Shown piece by piece: positions 34,571-43,768 of a stretch of 64,000 bases of DNA. The notes beneath the pieces were generated by a model. The model saw only the letters and a program-made list of their open reading frames with translations. It was not told the origin of the DNA and did not search any database. Origin of the DNA: Lamprocystis purpurea DSM 4197 (GTDB lineage Bacteria > Pseudomonadota > Gammaproteobacteria > Chromatiales > Chromatiaceae); contig NZ_KB902475.1 of NCBI RefSeq assembly GCF_000379525.1, positions 30,512 through 94,511 on the forward strand. The letters run 5' to 3'. How positions within the stretch are numbered: position 1 is the first letter of the stretch; every line of letters begins with the position of its first letter. A program made the position numbers and the translations under genes.

Positions 34571-36925
34571 TCAATAGTCCTGGGCGAGGCGGAAACCGAG
34601 GGTGTCGCTCCGGTTCGACGGCCCGTCCCAGTTACGGTCCGCGGACCGCAGCCACGATGGCTGGAGGTTCCACGCGCCGCCGCGGACCGCCCGGTTCGGC
34701 CCAACGTTGGCATCATTCTTGCTATTGCATTTCATCTCGTTGCCATTGTAAGGGTCAGCATAGGCCGAGCAAGTCCACTCCCAGACGTTGCCGGCCACCT
34801 GATGCAGCCCCCAGGGATTGGCCGCCAGGCTGGCGACCGGCAGCGTCTGTTGTCGGTAGACCCCGGTCTTGGCCCCGCAGCCGTTGTAATCGTAGTTGCC
34901 GTCATAATTGGCCTGATCGGTGGAGATGCAGTCGCCGGTCCAGAAGGGTTTCTCGGTGCCGGCACGGGCCGCGTACTCCCATTCGGCTTCGGTGGGCAGC
35001 CGATAGGTCTTGCCGGTCGCCCGACTCAGCCAGGCGATGTAGTCTTGGGCATCATTCCAACTCACGCAGACCACCGGCGCATCCTCGGTCTGCGCAAAGC
35101 CCACAGAACGCCAGGAGAAGGCCTTGTCCTGTTGCCAAGAGCCATCCTTCCAACCGTAACAGCCGTCGCCCTTCTCCGCCTCGGTCTGATAGCCCTTGTT
35201 CGCCGCCACGAAGGCCCGAAACTGCGCCACCGTGACCTCGTACTTGCCGATGGCGAAGGGCTTGATCGCCACTGAATGCTGCTGCTCATCCGCTGATCGT
35301 TCGGATTCGGTGTCCGGGGAGCCCATCGGGAAAGTCCCGGCGGGAATCTTGACCATCGTCGGCCCGGCGGAACCGTCCTTCTTCAGGGTGTCGGTGAAGG
35401 TCGGCAGGGGCACGGTCGGAGCGGACTGCGCGGCGCGCGCAGGCGTGGTCTGAACCTCCACGCCCGCGGAAGCGCTGCCGCCGTCGGTCGGCGCAGACTC
35501 CGCAGCCGCAGCGGACGGCGCAGAGCCTGGCTCGATCACGACCGGCTGAGTGGGCTTCGACACCTTTCCGGGGACCAATACCACGGCTGCCGCCACGGCC
35601 GCCACGCCAAGCACAACGGGAACCAGCCAACCGGAGCGACGGCGCTTGACCGGCGGCGGATCGGCTTTCACGGGCTTCTTCAGTAAGGGCGCGGCGGCCG
35701 GTGCCGGCTCCGACGAGGCCGGCGCCGCCGCCTCGCGCGGGCGCGATGCCTGCTCCGGCGCATCGGGAGCCGCCTTGCTGCGCGCGCCGGACAAACCCTG
35801 CTCGGAATCCACGCCTGGGGGACGCCCCTGCATCCCCCCGACCGCCTCCCCGGCACCCGATCCCGTCGTCGGCAGGCCCACCACGCCCTCCCGCGGGATT
35901 GCCGCCGTGTCCGCCTCCGCCGCGACGCGCTTCAACGCGGTCTCGATCAAGCCCCGCACCTGAAAATCCCGCTCCCGCGGCAACCGTTCCTCCAAGACCG
36001 CGATGACCACCGGCCGTAGCGGCGCCTGATGCATCAAGTTCGCCAGTTCGCCGACGGCGCCGATACGGGTGCGGTGGTTCACCGACGCGAGATCGGCCAA
36101 CAGGTCGGCGCCCAGCAGATCCTTGGGGTCCAAGGCCGGTGTCCGCGCCTGGGGGTTACGGGCCAAGATCAGCTCACCGCGCACCTGGCCGAACCGTTCC
36201 GGCGTCATGCGCCGCGGCCCGGCGGCGGTCGCCTTGACCACCCCGGCATGGACATACCGATAGAGTTGCTCGACGCTCACCGCGGGCGCACCCGCCGCCG
36301 CCTCGCCGGTCTCCAGACCCTGGATCAGGAAGTGGGTGAAGAGCGAGCGCTCCACGCCGGCGATGACACGGTTGCCCTCCCAGGAGGATTCGCCGGCGGT
36401 CGACGAGGTAAGGATGACCCGTCCGTAACCGGCGTCCGCCACCGGTGCCGCGGCCGGATCGGTACCGAAGGTCGCGGCGGTCACCACCGCGCCCTTGCGG
36501 CCGATGGCGCCGGCGTAACAACAGTCGAGGATCAGGATCTGGCGGCCGGCCGAACTGCGGTCCATCACATCGGTGATGAAGGGGGCGGCCAGGGCGGTGC
36601 CGTCGAGACAGTCGCGCTCGCTGTCGGGCAGCGCGAGATAGAGCCGGCCGGTGCGGTGATCGAGTTCGCCGTGACCCGAGAAATAGAGCAGCACCAGATC
36701 GTCGCGCTGCCGGTTGGCGAACAGCCGGCCGATCGCCCGATGGGCATCCGCGTAATCGGGATTAGGTAGGGTTTTAACCAGCGCTGGATCGAACCCGCCG
36801 ATGGCCGGATCGGTGAGCACGCGCGCCAGCCCCGCCACGTCCGCCGCCGGGACCTTGAGGTCCGGCAGGCCCTGATAGCGGTCGTTGCCGATCAGCAAGG
36901 CATGTTTCTGAGCCGCCGGGGACAT
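34571..36925 (-). CDS. Membrane caspase (peptidase C14) fused to FGE/SUMF1-like domain
   Basis: A 784-residue fusion. The caspase domain spans about 5-255, with catalytic His in FSGHGE (H85) and Cys in LDCCYAG (C136), both intact. Residues 264-335 look like two HEAT-type helical repeats. A Pro/Ala linker precedes one membrane helix (433-452) and a second linker. The C-terminal 265 residues are a formylglycine-generating-enzyme-like domain (MVKIPAGTFPMGS, YEVTVAQFRAF, RLPTEAEWEYAARAG, AGNVWEWTCS, NRAVRGGAWN). The Cys pair of true FGE near the C-terminus is absent (NLQPSWLRSADRNW), so this domain probably binds ligand. By topology the FGE domain lies outside and the protease inside, or the reverse. 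Confidence 0.9.
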   Translation of the reverse strand: MSPAAQKHALLIGNDRYQGLPDLKVPAADVAGLARVLTDPAIGGFDPALVKTLPNPDYADAHRAIGRLFANRQRDDLVLLYFSGHGELDHRTGRLYLALPDSERDCLDGTALAAPFITDVMDRSSAGRQILILDCCYAGAIGRKGAVVTAATFGTDPAAAPVADAGYGRVILTSSTAGESSWEGNRVIAGVERSLFTHFLIQGLETGEAAAGAPAVSVEQLYRYVHAGVVKATAAGPRRMTPERFGQVRGELILARNPQARTPALDPKDLLGADLLADLASVNHRTRIGAVGELANLMHQAPLRPVVIAVLEERLPRERDFQVRGLIETALKRVAAEADTAAIPREGVVGLPTTGSGAGEAVGGMQGRPPGVDSEQGLSGARSKAAPDAPEQASRPREAAAPASSEPAPAAAPLLKKPVKADPPPVKRRRSGWLVPVVLGVAAVAAAVVLVPGKVSKPTQPVVIEPGSAPSAAAAESAPTDGGSASAGVEVQTTPARAAQSAPTVPLPTFTDTLKKDGSAGPTMVKIPAGTFPMGSPDTESERSADEQQHSVAIKPFAIGKYEVTVAQFRAFVAANKGYQTEAEKGDGCYGWKDGSWQQDKAFSWRSVGFAQTEDAPVVCVSWNDAQDYIAWLSRATGKTYRLPTEAEWEYAARAGTEKPFWTGDCISTDQANYDGNYDYNGCGAKTGVYRQQTLPVASLAANPWGLHQVAGNVWEWTCSAYADPYNGNEMKCNSKNDANVGPNRAVRGGAWNLQPSWLRSADRNWDGPSNRSDTLGFRLAQDY

Positions 36926-37019
36926 GGGTGTCCTTGGGTGCGCCTGGTTCCCGGTATTCTAACCCCGATGGCGGCGGGGCTGGCGGCCAAAGTCGCCGGT
37001 GAGACGGGCGGGGCCGCGA

Positions 37020-37140
37020 TGGGCCTTGATCGTAATGCCGGCCAGCGGCGTGCGTCGTCAGGGCTTCCAGCCCTGACGGTGTCAGGCCAGGATGGCCTGA
37101 CTACGCATCCGGCGAACCCAAGTGGCCGGAATCTTGATCG
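37020..37140. repeat. Dispersed repeat family A, copy 2
   Basis: Inverse of 15415-15532: GGCCTTGATCGTAATGCCGG, then GTCAGGGCTTCCAGCCCTGA, GTCAGGCCAGGATGGCCTGA and GGCCGGAATCTTGATCG. It lies directly upstream of the caspase-FGE gene. Confidence 0.8.
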
Positions 37141-37528
37141 AGACCTCCGCGATGGGACTTACAGCGGATTGGCAGCCGCTGTCCTGAACGACCGGACCCG
37201 GCGGATGACGGGGCGACTGAAGTCGCCCCTACAGATGCGCGATGCGGTTACCTTTTTTCAGGTCACGGTACATGCCCATGGCGGGCACACGGCGGCCACC
37301 CGAATGTGGAACCGCGGCGGCGGCATCGGGTGCGATCCAAAGTGATGTGGTCGCAGATGCGCGTAGCACGTAGGACCCCATCAGTTCTAATCACACCCAT
37401 CGGCATCCCGGAGTTGACGCGACAGGAAAAAGGCGCAACTCTTCGTGATTATCCTCGGCGACCGGCACTTCGCGACACCTGTCGCCGGAGCCGCCGACAG
37501 CCCCGGCCCACGCGGAGATCGTACGACG
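37141..37528. other. Intergenic region before nadA, no gene seen
   Basis: Contains a small hairpin (ACAGCGGATTGGCAGCCGCT, near 37160) and a half-copy of the GCGACTGAAGTCGC palindrome near 37213. No convincing small ORF, tRNA or terminator. It presumably holds the nadA promoter. Confidence 0.45.
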
Positions 37529-38599
37529 ATGAGCAGCATCCCAGCGCAGGAGCAGGTCCGGCGCCCGCTTCAGGTCCCACCTCACCCCCACTGGCCTGCT
37601 TTGAGCGACGACGCCAAGGCGGCGCTCACAGGGCGGATCAAGTCCCTGCTGGCACAGGAGCATGCGGTCCTGGTCGCCCATTACTACACCGACGCCGACT
37701 TGCAGTCGCTGGCGGAAGAAACCGGCGGCTGCGTCGCCGATTCGCTGGAGATGGCGCGCTTCGGCGCGGCGAGCGACGCCCGGACTTTGGTGGTCTGCGG
37801 TGTCCGCTTCATGGGCGAGACCGCCAAGATTCTCAACCCCGAAAAGCGCGTGCTGATGCCGGATCTGGCAGCCACCTGCTCGCTCGATGAGGGCTGCCCG
37901 GCGGACGCTTTTTCCGCCTTCTGCGACGCGCACCCGGATCACACGGTGGTGGTCTATGCCAACACCAGCGCCGAGGTCAAGGCGCGCGCCGACTGGGTGG
38001 TGACCTCCAGCATCGCGTTGCCGATCGTCAAACACCTGAAGGCGCTCGGTCAGAAGATCCTGTGGGCGCCGGATAAGCACCTGGGCCACTATGTGGAACG
38101 GATGACGGGCGCCGATATGCTGCTGTGGGACGGGGCCTGCGTCGTCCACGAGGAGTTCAAGTCGTTTGCCTTGGAGCGGGTGCGCAAACTACATCCGGGA
38201 GCGGCCGTGCTGGTCCACCCGGAGGCCCCGGACGCGATCGTCGATCAGGCGGACCTGGTCGGCTCCACCACCCAGTTGATCCGTGCCGTCACCGAGCTGC
38301 CGAACCAGGAATTCATCGTCGCCACCGACGCCGGGATTTTCTGGAAGATGCATCAGCTCGCGCCGCACAAGACACTGATCGCCGCCCCGACCGCCGGCGA
38401 GGGCGCCACCTGTGAAAGCTGTGCGCACTGCCCTTGGATGGCCATGAACGCCCTGCAGAATCTGGAGCAGGTGTTGCTCACTGGGGCGCAGGAGGTCCGC
38501 ATCAATGAGGCCGTACGGCAGCGCGCCGTCATTCCGATCCAGCGCATGCTCGACTTCGCCCGCATCCAGGGAGTCGGCGCCCCCGCCCGATCCGACTGA
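37529..38599 (+). CDS. nadA: Quinolinate synthase
   Basis: A 356-residue [4Fe-4S] enzyme that condenses iminoaspartate with dihydroxyacetone phosphate to quinolinate in NAD synthesis. Substrate motifs are [20 protein letters not shown] and [11 protein letters not shown]. The three cluster Cys are in [22 protein letters not shown] and the [10 protein letters not shown] box. The frame is open 28 codons upstream. I chose ATG 37529 ([13 protein letters not shown]) because GGAG lies before it and the longer N-terminus has no family match. No nadB or nadC is adjacent. Confidence 0.96.
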   Translation: MSSIPAQEQVRRPLQVPPHPHWPALSDDAKAALTGRIKSLLAQEHAVLVAHYYTDADLQSLAEETGGCVADSLEMARFGAASDARTLVVCGVRFMGETAKILNPEKRVLMPDLAATCSLDEGCPADAFSAFCDAHPDHTVVVYANTSAEVKARADWVVTSSIALPIVKHLKALGQKILWAPDKHLGHYVERMTGADMLLWDGACVVHEEFKSFALERVRKLHPGAAVLVHPEAPDAIVDQADLVGSTTQLIRAVTELPNQEFIVATDAGIFWKMHQLAPHKTLIAAPTAGEGATCESCAHCPWMAMNALQNLEQVLLTGAQEVRINEAVRQRAVIPIQRMLDFARIQGVGAPARSD

Positions 38600-38650
38600 G
38601 GTCGTCGTGGGATGGGTCCGCGTGGGCCTTGATCCCTGCGGCCTTCCTGG

Positions 38651-38761
38651 TGGATGCGGCGCGCCCATCCGCCGTCCCGGGTCCCTGACACCGAAGCGCG
38701 CGCCTTATCCACCCTACAACGGGGCCGGTGTTGTAGGGTGGATAAGCGTAGCGCATCCACC
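38651..38761. repeat. Dispersed repeat family C, copy 2
   Basis: Same orientation as 16800-16910: TGGATGCGGCGCGCCCATCC through CCGGGTCCCTGACACCGA, CCTTATCCACCCTACAACGG, TTGTAGGGTGGATAAGCG, GTAGCGCATCCACC. The inner arms (ATCCACCCTACAA and TTGTAGGGTGGAT) pair perfectly here. Confidence 0.78.
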
Positions 38762-38989
38762 ATCGGCCTTGCCGCCGCCACTGGACCGTCCGAATTTGGA
38801 ATTGCTGCATCGCGGCACCTTGGCAAGAGTCGCCGCAATGCCGTACTATCCAGACGTTTTCCAGGTGAATCACCCGTTCGCCCGACCGCAAACCATAACA
38901 ACAATCGGAGCCGCGACCCAGGTCCAGTCTTCAGCCGCGCTGGAGACCCGACGCGTGTAGTCGTCACCACTTACCGCTGCGAGGACTCC

Positions 38990-39064
38990 ATGTCTCATCC
39001 CCCGAGAGGCCAAGGCGTCGGCTCCCTGATGAAGCGCATCGCCGCGCGCTCATTCACGACTTAA
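38990..39064 (+). CDS. Possible 24-residue leader peptide before fccA
   Basis: ATG at 38990 follows GAGGACTCC and opens a 24-codon frame (MSHPPRGQGVGSLMKRIAAR, SFTT) ending 117 nt before fccA. There is no family evidence. The ribosome-binding-site spacing and position could suit a translated leader, but chance is equally likely. Confidence 0.2.
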   Translation: MSHPPRGQGVGSLMKRIAARSFTT

Positions 39065-39181
39065 TCACGCTTTGCTGTGTTACGAATGCACGGGAGACGC
39101 CCGCGGGCGGCCCCCGGTCCGCATCGCGGGGGGACGCCTCCGCGCGAACGCTACGCCTGTTCCACACCATCAGGAGGTCAC

Positions 39182-39880
39182 ATGGCCAATACACCAACCA
39201 GACTGGCCCTGCTCGCCGGGGCCCTCGCCTTAAGCGTCGGTTTCGTCACGCAAGCCGCGGATGCCCCGGCCGCGCCGGCCGCGCCGGCACTGGTCTCCGG
39301 AGCCAGCGCCGTCATGCTCGCCGAAACCTGTGCCGGCTGTCACGGCACCGACGGGGCGAGCGTCGGTCCCGCATCGCCGACCCTGGCGGGCATGGACGCC
39401 GCCTATTTCACTGAACTGATGCAGGGCTTTCGCGACGGCAAGATCTATTCGACCATCATGGGTCGCATCGCCAAGGGTTATTCGGATGAAGAGTTCGAGC
39501 TCATGGCCGGCTATTTTCGCGAGAAGCCCTATGTCCCCGCGAAACAACCATTCGACCAGGCGCTGGTCGCCAAGGGCAAGAAGTTCCATGACAAATTCTG
39601 CGAGAAATGTCATAGCGAGGGCGGCGCGCCCCTGACCGGCGAGGCCAAGGCGAAAGAAGAGGGTGAGGCCGAGGAGGAGGAGGAAGGCGAAGAGGGCGGG
39701 GAAGAGTACCAGATCCTCGCCGGCCAATGGACCCCCTATCTGGTCTATGCCATGGAAGACTTCCGTGCCGATCGCCGCGAGATGCCCAAGAAGATGAAGA
39801 GCAAGCTCAAGGATCTGATCACGAAGGAAGGCGAAAACGGTCTGACGGCGATCTACGCCTACTACGCCAGCCAACAATAA
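39182..39880 (+). CDS. fccA: Flavocytochrome c sulfide dehydrogenase, dihaem cytochrome subunit
   Basis: A 232-residue exported dihaem cytochrome c, the electron-accepting subunit of sulfide dehydrogenase in the periplasm. Signal peptide at residues 1-25 (ending TQAA), with an ATG behind AGGAGG. Haem motifs are CAGCH (50-54) and CEKCH (140-144). Between the second haem and the last helix is a strongly acidic insertion (about 154-175, mostly Glu), which I do not recall in FccA of Allochromatium. The fccB gene starts 21 nt downstream, fixing its role. Confidence 0.93.
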   Translation: MANTPTRLALLAGALALSVGFVTQAADAPAAPAAPALVSGASAVMLAETCAGCHGTDGASVGPASPTLAGMDAAYFTELMQGFRDGKIYSTIMGRIAKGYSDEEFELMAGYFREKPYVPAKQPFDQALVAKGKKFHDKFCEKCHSEGGAPLTGEAKAKEEGEAEEEEEGEEGGEEYQILAGQWTPYLVYAMEDFRADRREMPKKMKSKLKDLITKEGENGLTAIYAYYASQQ

Positions 39881-39901
39881 GCGCCCGAGGAGTCGAACCA
39901 G

Positions 39902-41176
39902 ATGAAGATGAATCGTCGTGATTTCGTACGGGCCGCCGGCGCGGCGACCGCCGTTGGCCTGATCGGCATACCCCACCTGGCGCTGGGTGCAGCGAACAAG
40001 GTCGTGGTGGTCGGCGGCGGCACTGGCGGCGCCACCGTCGCCAAATACATCAAGCGGTTGGACCCGAGTATCGAGGTCACCGTCGTCGAGCCCAACCCAG
40101 TCTACTATACGTGTTATTTCAGCAACGAGGTGTTGAGCGGCGAGCGCACGCTCGACTCGCTGCGGGTCGCCTACGACGGCCTCAAGGCACTCGGCATCAC
40201 CATGGTCCAGGACTCGGCCGAGTCCATCGACGCCGCCAAGAAGGTGGTCAAGACGGGGGGCGGCAAAGAGTTACCCTATGACCGCTGCGTCGTCGCCCCC
40301 GGCGTCGAATTGCTGTTCGAGAAGATCGAGGGCCACAGCGAAGCATCCGCCGCGACACTAACGCACGCCTGGAAGGCCGGCGAACAGACCAAGATCTTGC
40401 GCGGCCAGTTGGAAGCCATGGCCGACGGCGGAACCGTCGTCATCACCTCCCCGCCCAACCCGTACCGCTGCCCCCCGGGGCCTTACGAGCGGGCAAGCCA
40501 GATCGCCATCTATCTCAAGGCCCACAAGCCCAAGTCCAAGATCATCATCCTGGACAGCAAGTCCCAATTCTCCAAGCAAGGGCTCTTCACCCAGGCCTGG
40601 GAGAAGTTCTTCCCCGGCATGATCGAATGGCGTCCGGGTCCGGACGCCGCGGTGGTCAAGGTCAGCGCCAAGGGCATGACTGCCGAGACCAGTTTCGGCG
40701 ACGAGATCAAGGCCGATGTGATCAACGTCATCCCGCCGCAGCGGGCCGGCAAGATCGCGCAGGTCGCGGGCCTGGCCGACGACCAGGGCTGGTGTCCGGT
40801 GGATGCCAAGACCTTCGAGTCATCCCTGGCCAAGGGCATCCATGTGATCGGCGACGCGTGCATCGCCGGGGCCATGCCCAAATCCGCCTACTCGGCCAAC
40901 AGCCAGGCCAAGGTCTGCGCCGGGGCGGTGGTCGCCATGCTCAGCGGCAAGGAAGTCGGCGTGCCCTCCTACGTCAACACCTGCTACTCGATTGCCGGAC
41001 CCGAGTGGGGCATCTCGGTGGCGGGGGTCTATAAGGTCGCGGCCGACGGCAAGATCGCCGAGGTGCCAGGGGCGGGCGGCCTCACCCCCATGGACGCCCC
41101 GGACTGGGCGCACAAGCGTGAGGTCGCATACGCCCATAGCTGGTACAAGAACATCATCCAGGACAGTTTTATGTAA
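39902..41176 (+). CDS. fccB: Flavocytochrome c sulfide dehydrogenase, flavoprotein subunit
   Basis: A 424-residue periplasmic flavoprotein oxidising sulfide to sulfur and passing electrons to FccA. It begins with a Tat signal ([20 protein letters not shown]). [17 protein letters not shown] binds FAD. The Cys in [11 protein letters not shown] corresponds to the covalent FAD attachment site, and those in [11 protein letters not shown] and VNTCYSIAG to the redox-active pair. [18 protein letters not shown] is the FCSD-binding C-terminal region. The ribosome binding site is AGGAG. Paired with fccA it indicates sulfide-based lithotrophy or phototrophy. Confidence 0.96.
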   Translation: MKMNRRDFVRAAGAATAVGLIGIPHLALGAANKVVVVGGGTGGATVAKYIKRLDPSIEVTVVEPNPVYYTCYFSNEVLSGERTLDSLRVAYDGLKALGITMVQDSAESIDAAKKVVKTGGGKELPYDRCVVAPGVELLFEKIEGHSEASAATLTHAWKAGEQTKILRGQLEAMADGGTVVITSPPNPYRCPPGPYERASQIAIYLKAHKPKSKIIILDSKSQFSKQGLFTQAWEKFFPGMIEWRPGPDAAVVKVSAKGMTAETSFGDEIKADVINVIPPQRAGKIAQVAGLADDQGWCPVDAKTFESSLAKGIHVIGDACIAGAMPKSAYSANSQAKVCAGAVVAMLSGKEVGVPSYVNTCYSIAGPEWGISVAGVYKVAADGKIAEVPGAGGLTPMDAPDWAHKREVAYAHSWYKNIIQDSFM

Positions 41177-41182
41177 GACCCC

Positions 41183-41213
41183 GGCAGGCGCGCCGGCAAC
41201 CGGCGCGCCTGCC
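41183..41213 (+). terminator. Strong hairpin after fccB
   Basis: GGCAGGCGCGCCGG, a CAA loop, then CCGGCGCGCCTGCC: a perfect 14-bp stem 6 nt after the fccB stop. No T run follows, so it may act as an mRNA 3' stabiliser or a Rho-assisted end rather than an intrinsic terminator. Confidence 0.65.
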
Positions 41214-41220
41214 GTCTCGA

Positions 41221-41324
41221 TCGTTGTCGTTGTTGTTGTCGCAATCGAATCAGTATCGAGCTGCTTATGCTCAATGCGGATCGCTTCTCCGACTACGATT
41301 ACGACAACGACAACGACAACGAGT
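41221..41324. repeat. GTTGTC-repeat element (family D), copy 1
   Basis: Left arm TCGTTGTCGTTGTTGTTGTC-GCAATCG, right arm ACGATTACGACAACGACAAC-GACAACGA, with about 50 nt between. The arms are inverted and each is made of tandem GTTGTC hexamers. The segment GGATCGCTTCTCCGACTACG next to the right arm recurs in copies 2 and 3. Confidence 0.8.
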
Positions 41325-41351
41325 GTATCGCTTGCTTCTAACGCGTTACTT

Positions 41352-42182
41352 ATGATCCGTCATTTAACGATCACTCAACTGGTGGAGAACACCGCCGACG
41401 CCATGGGGCTCCTCGGCGAGCACGGTGTTGCCTGGTTCATTGAAGCCGATGAACAGTGTTTGCTCTTCGATACCGGACAGGGCCAGACGCTGCGCCACAA
41501 TGCCGGGCGGCTGGGTCTCTCACTCGAACGGGTGGAAGCCATCGCACTCAGTCATGGTCACTACGACCATACCGGCGGGCTGATGGACGCACTCGCCATG
41601 ACCGGCGCGGTCGACCTTTATCTGCATCCCGCGGCCCTGGAGCCGAAATACAACCGCGATGGACGCGCGATCGGCACACCCTTTCCCGATGCGGACGCCC
41701 TGCGGGCACAGACCCGGCGTCTCATCATCAGCAGCGAGCCCACCCGCATGGCACCGGGGATCGGCCTGACCGGCGAAATCCCGCGCCGCCATGCGATCGA
41801 AGACACCGGCGGACCCTTCTACCGCGATCCGCAACGCGGCCAGCCGGACCTGATCCCGGACGATCAGGCGCTCTATCTGGATACCCCGGCGGGGCTGGTG
41901 GTGCTGCTTGGCTGCGGTCACTCCGGTGTCGTGAACACACTGGAGCATATCCAAGCGCTGACCGACCAACGGCCGATCCATGCCGTCATCGGCGGCACCC
42001 ACCTGCTGCGCGCCGACGCGGACCGCCTGGCGTTTACCGCGCAGGCACTGGAGCGATTCGGCATCGCTTATCTCGCACCGATCCACTGTACCGGCCTCCC
42101 TGCCGTCTGCTACTTCCGCGACCGCTTTCCCTCTCAGTTCCGCGAATCACCGGTCGGCACCAGACATCAGTTTGGTGAGTAA
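41352..42182 (+). CDS. MBL-fold metallo-hydrolase (COG1237-like)
   Basis: A 276-residue metallo-beta-lactamase-fold enzyme. The metal-binding motif SHGHYDHTGGL is present, with later ligands in LLGCGHSGVVNT, IGGTHLL and IHCTG. The overall pattern (DTGQGQTLRHNAGRLGLSLE, ALSHGHYDHTGG) matches COG1237 proteins, some annotated as dihydropterin phosphate synthase-like enzymes of archaeal pterin metabolism. The bacterial substrate is unknown. It is flanked on both sides by family D repeat elements and may have moved as a unit. The open frame extends upstream through the repeat; ATG 41352 begins the family homology. Confidence 0.85.
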   Translation: MIRHLTITQLVENTADAMGLLGEHGVAWFIEADEQCLLFDTGQGQTLRHNAGRLGLSLERVEAIALSHGHYDHTGGLMDALAMTGAVDLYLHPAALEPKYNRDGRAIGTPFPDADALRAQTRRLIISSEPTRMAPGIGLTGEIPRRHAIEDTGGPFYRDPQRGQPDLIPDDQALYLDTPAGLVVLLGCGHSGVVNTLEHIQALTDQRPIHAVIGGTHLLRADADRLAFTAQALERFGIAYLAPIHCTGLPAVCYFRDRFPSQFRESPVGTRHQFGE

Positions 42183-42207
42183 CGAGGCAAGAACACGTCG
42201 GGCAACA

Positions 42208-42361
42208 TCGTTGTCGTTGTCGTTGTCGTAATCGACTGGATGATACCGGCGAGGAATTTCTCGAACCGCATCGTTTCGCTCCAGCGAATCGAAACCCGAT
42301 CGGAATCGGACCGCGCATGCCGAATTCGAATCGCTTCTCCGATTACGACAACGACAACAAT
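42208..42361. repeat. GTTGTC-repeat element (family D), copy 2
   Basis: Left arm TCGTTGTCGTTGTCGTTGTC-GTAATCG at 42208, right arm CGATTACGACAACGACAACA ending 42361. The inner part CGAATCGAAACCCGATCGG and GCGCATGCC-GAATCGCTTCTCC is shared with copy 3. Confidence 0.8.
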
Positions 42362-42395
42362 AGTATTTATTGTTTGACTTATTCTACCTCGTTCC

Positions 42396-43589
42396 TTAAC
42401 CCGGCCGCCCGTCGGCCCGCGGACTGATCAGCATGGGAGCATGAACCCATAAAAAGAGCCCGAAGGCCAGGAGCCACAAGACGCCGGAAAGCGTCAGCCA
42501 ATGCAGGTAGGCGGCCGGCCAGAGCAAGGGGGCGAACACCCGCACCACCGCCGCCAGGTTCAGCAGCGCGAAGGCGCTGACCGTCAGCGGCGAGGCAACC
42601 ATGGCCCGCCCCGTATGGCCCAGCGTGATCCGCGCCATCATCCCCAGGGTGAACACCCCAACCGCCCCGATGGTCAACGCATGCAGGGATGGAAAGGGGG
42701 CCAGGAGCCCCAGGTGTGTCAGCGCGTTCAGGACCAGACCAATGATCAGCCAGAGATAGCCGCTGTAGAGAACGGCGAGAATCGGGAGTCCCCACACCCG
42801 CCGATCATGCCAACCGGCCAGGCGCAACCCCTGAATCAGTGCCAGGGCCAGGGCAAACAGGGCCGCGGGCACCACGACCGCCAGCCCGGCCTGACTGGCC
42901 GCGTCGGTCGCCACCCACACGACCGCTAGGGCGAAGGTCAAACGCTCAACCCAGGGATTCGACCTGGGACTCGACCCCGGACATGCGCTCTGGGTAAAGA
43001 AAGGCATGATGCGCCCGGCGACCAGCAGCAAGGTCAGCAGGATCAACCCGAGCATGAGCCGGTCGGCCGCCAGGGCGGTATGGGCAGCGATCCCCAGCGC
43101 CTCGATATGCACCAGCATGGACGCCAGACTCATGCTGCCCAGCAGGACGACAAAGACGCGATTCGCCGGATTCGGACCCCGCCACAGGGGCGCGAACAGC
43201 GACAGCGCGACGGCTGCCGGAAAACTCAGATCCAAGGCCGCGACCAAAACACCCGGCAGCGGCAGGAAGGGAGCGATCCGACCGGCCATCCATAACAGCA
43301 CCAGCCCCGCCAACTGGACACCGGAGGCGGTTGCGATGCCGGTCCAATTGCGTGTTGCTGTCAGCAAGAAGCCGGCGATGGCAGCCGTCGCATAACCGAA
43401 CAGCAGTTCGTGCGCGTGCCAGGTGGTCCCGGCGTAGTAACCGTTCATCGGCATCCAGCCGCGCAACATGGCGAGCCACAGCGCCAACGACAAGACGGCC
43501 GACACGCCCGCAACAAGAAAGAACGGGCGGAACCCGAGCGCCAGGATGGCTTGATAAGAACGGATGATCGGGGGCGGCGTTGGGGACAC
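42396..43589 (-). CDS. nnrS: NnrS-family haem/copper membrane protein
   Basis: A 397-residue inner-membrane protein with about twelve hydrophobic segments. Family marks are LALGFRPFFLVAGVSAVLSL near the start, TTWHAHELLFGYATAAIAGF with metal-binding His residues, GRIMPFFT in the middle, and SLHALTIGAVGVFTLGMMAR with ITLGHTGR. NnrS relieves nitrosative stress, lowering damage from NO-derived iron complexes. It starts with GTG behind AAGGAAAC. The bacteriohemerythrin at 51628 is a second possible NO/O2-related protein in the region. Confidence 0.92.
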   Translation of the reverse strand: MSPTPPPIIRSYQAILALGFRPFFLVAGVSAVLSLALWLAMLRGWMPMNGYYAGTTWHAHELLFGYATAAIAGFLLTATRNWTGIATASGVQLAGLVLLWMAGRIAPFLPLPGVLVAALDLSFPAAVALSLFAPLWRGPNPANRVFVVLLGSMSLASMLVHIEALGIAAHTALAADRLMLGLILLTLLLVAGRIMPFFTQSACPGSSPRSNPWVERLTFALAVVWVATDAASQAGLAVVVPAALFALALALIQGLRLAGWHDRRVWGLPILAVLYSGYLWLIIGLVLNALTHLGLLAPFPSLHALTIGAVGVFTLGMMARITLGHTGRAMVASPLTVSAFALLNLAAVVRVFAPLLWPAAYLHWLTLSGVLWLLAFGLFLWVHAPMLISPRADGRPG

Positions 43590-43633
43590 TTGGCTGTTTC
43601 CTTGAACCCGGAAAGACGGTGTTTCGGTCGAAC

Positions 43634-43677
43634 CAAAAAAGAGCAGTCACCGCGCTGCTGAACGCTGACCGCTCTTT
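43634..43677 (-). terminator. Intrinsic terminator of the spoVR operon
   Basis: On the minus strand AAAGAGCGGTCAGCG pairs imperfectly with CGCGGTGACTGCTCTTTTTT, ending in six T. It lies about 90 nt after the spoVR stop and before nnrS. Confidence 0.7.
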
Positions 43678-43768
43678 CCGGATCGAACGTTCCCCAAGCT
43701 AACCCAGCGCGCGGCCTTCAGACTTGATCTTGATCAATCCACACCGCGTCGCGCCAAATCGCTCCCGC

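Noticed and set aside
41221..42361. GTTGTC tandem repeats as a CRISPR array
   Set aside because: Repeats are six bases, directly adjacent and arranged as inverted arms; no spacers and no cas genes.
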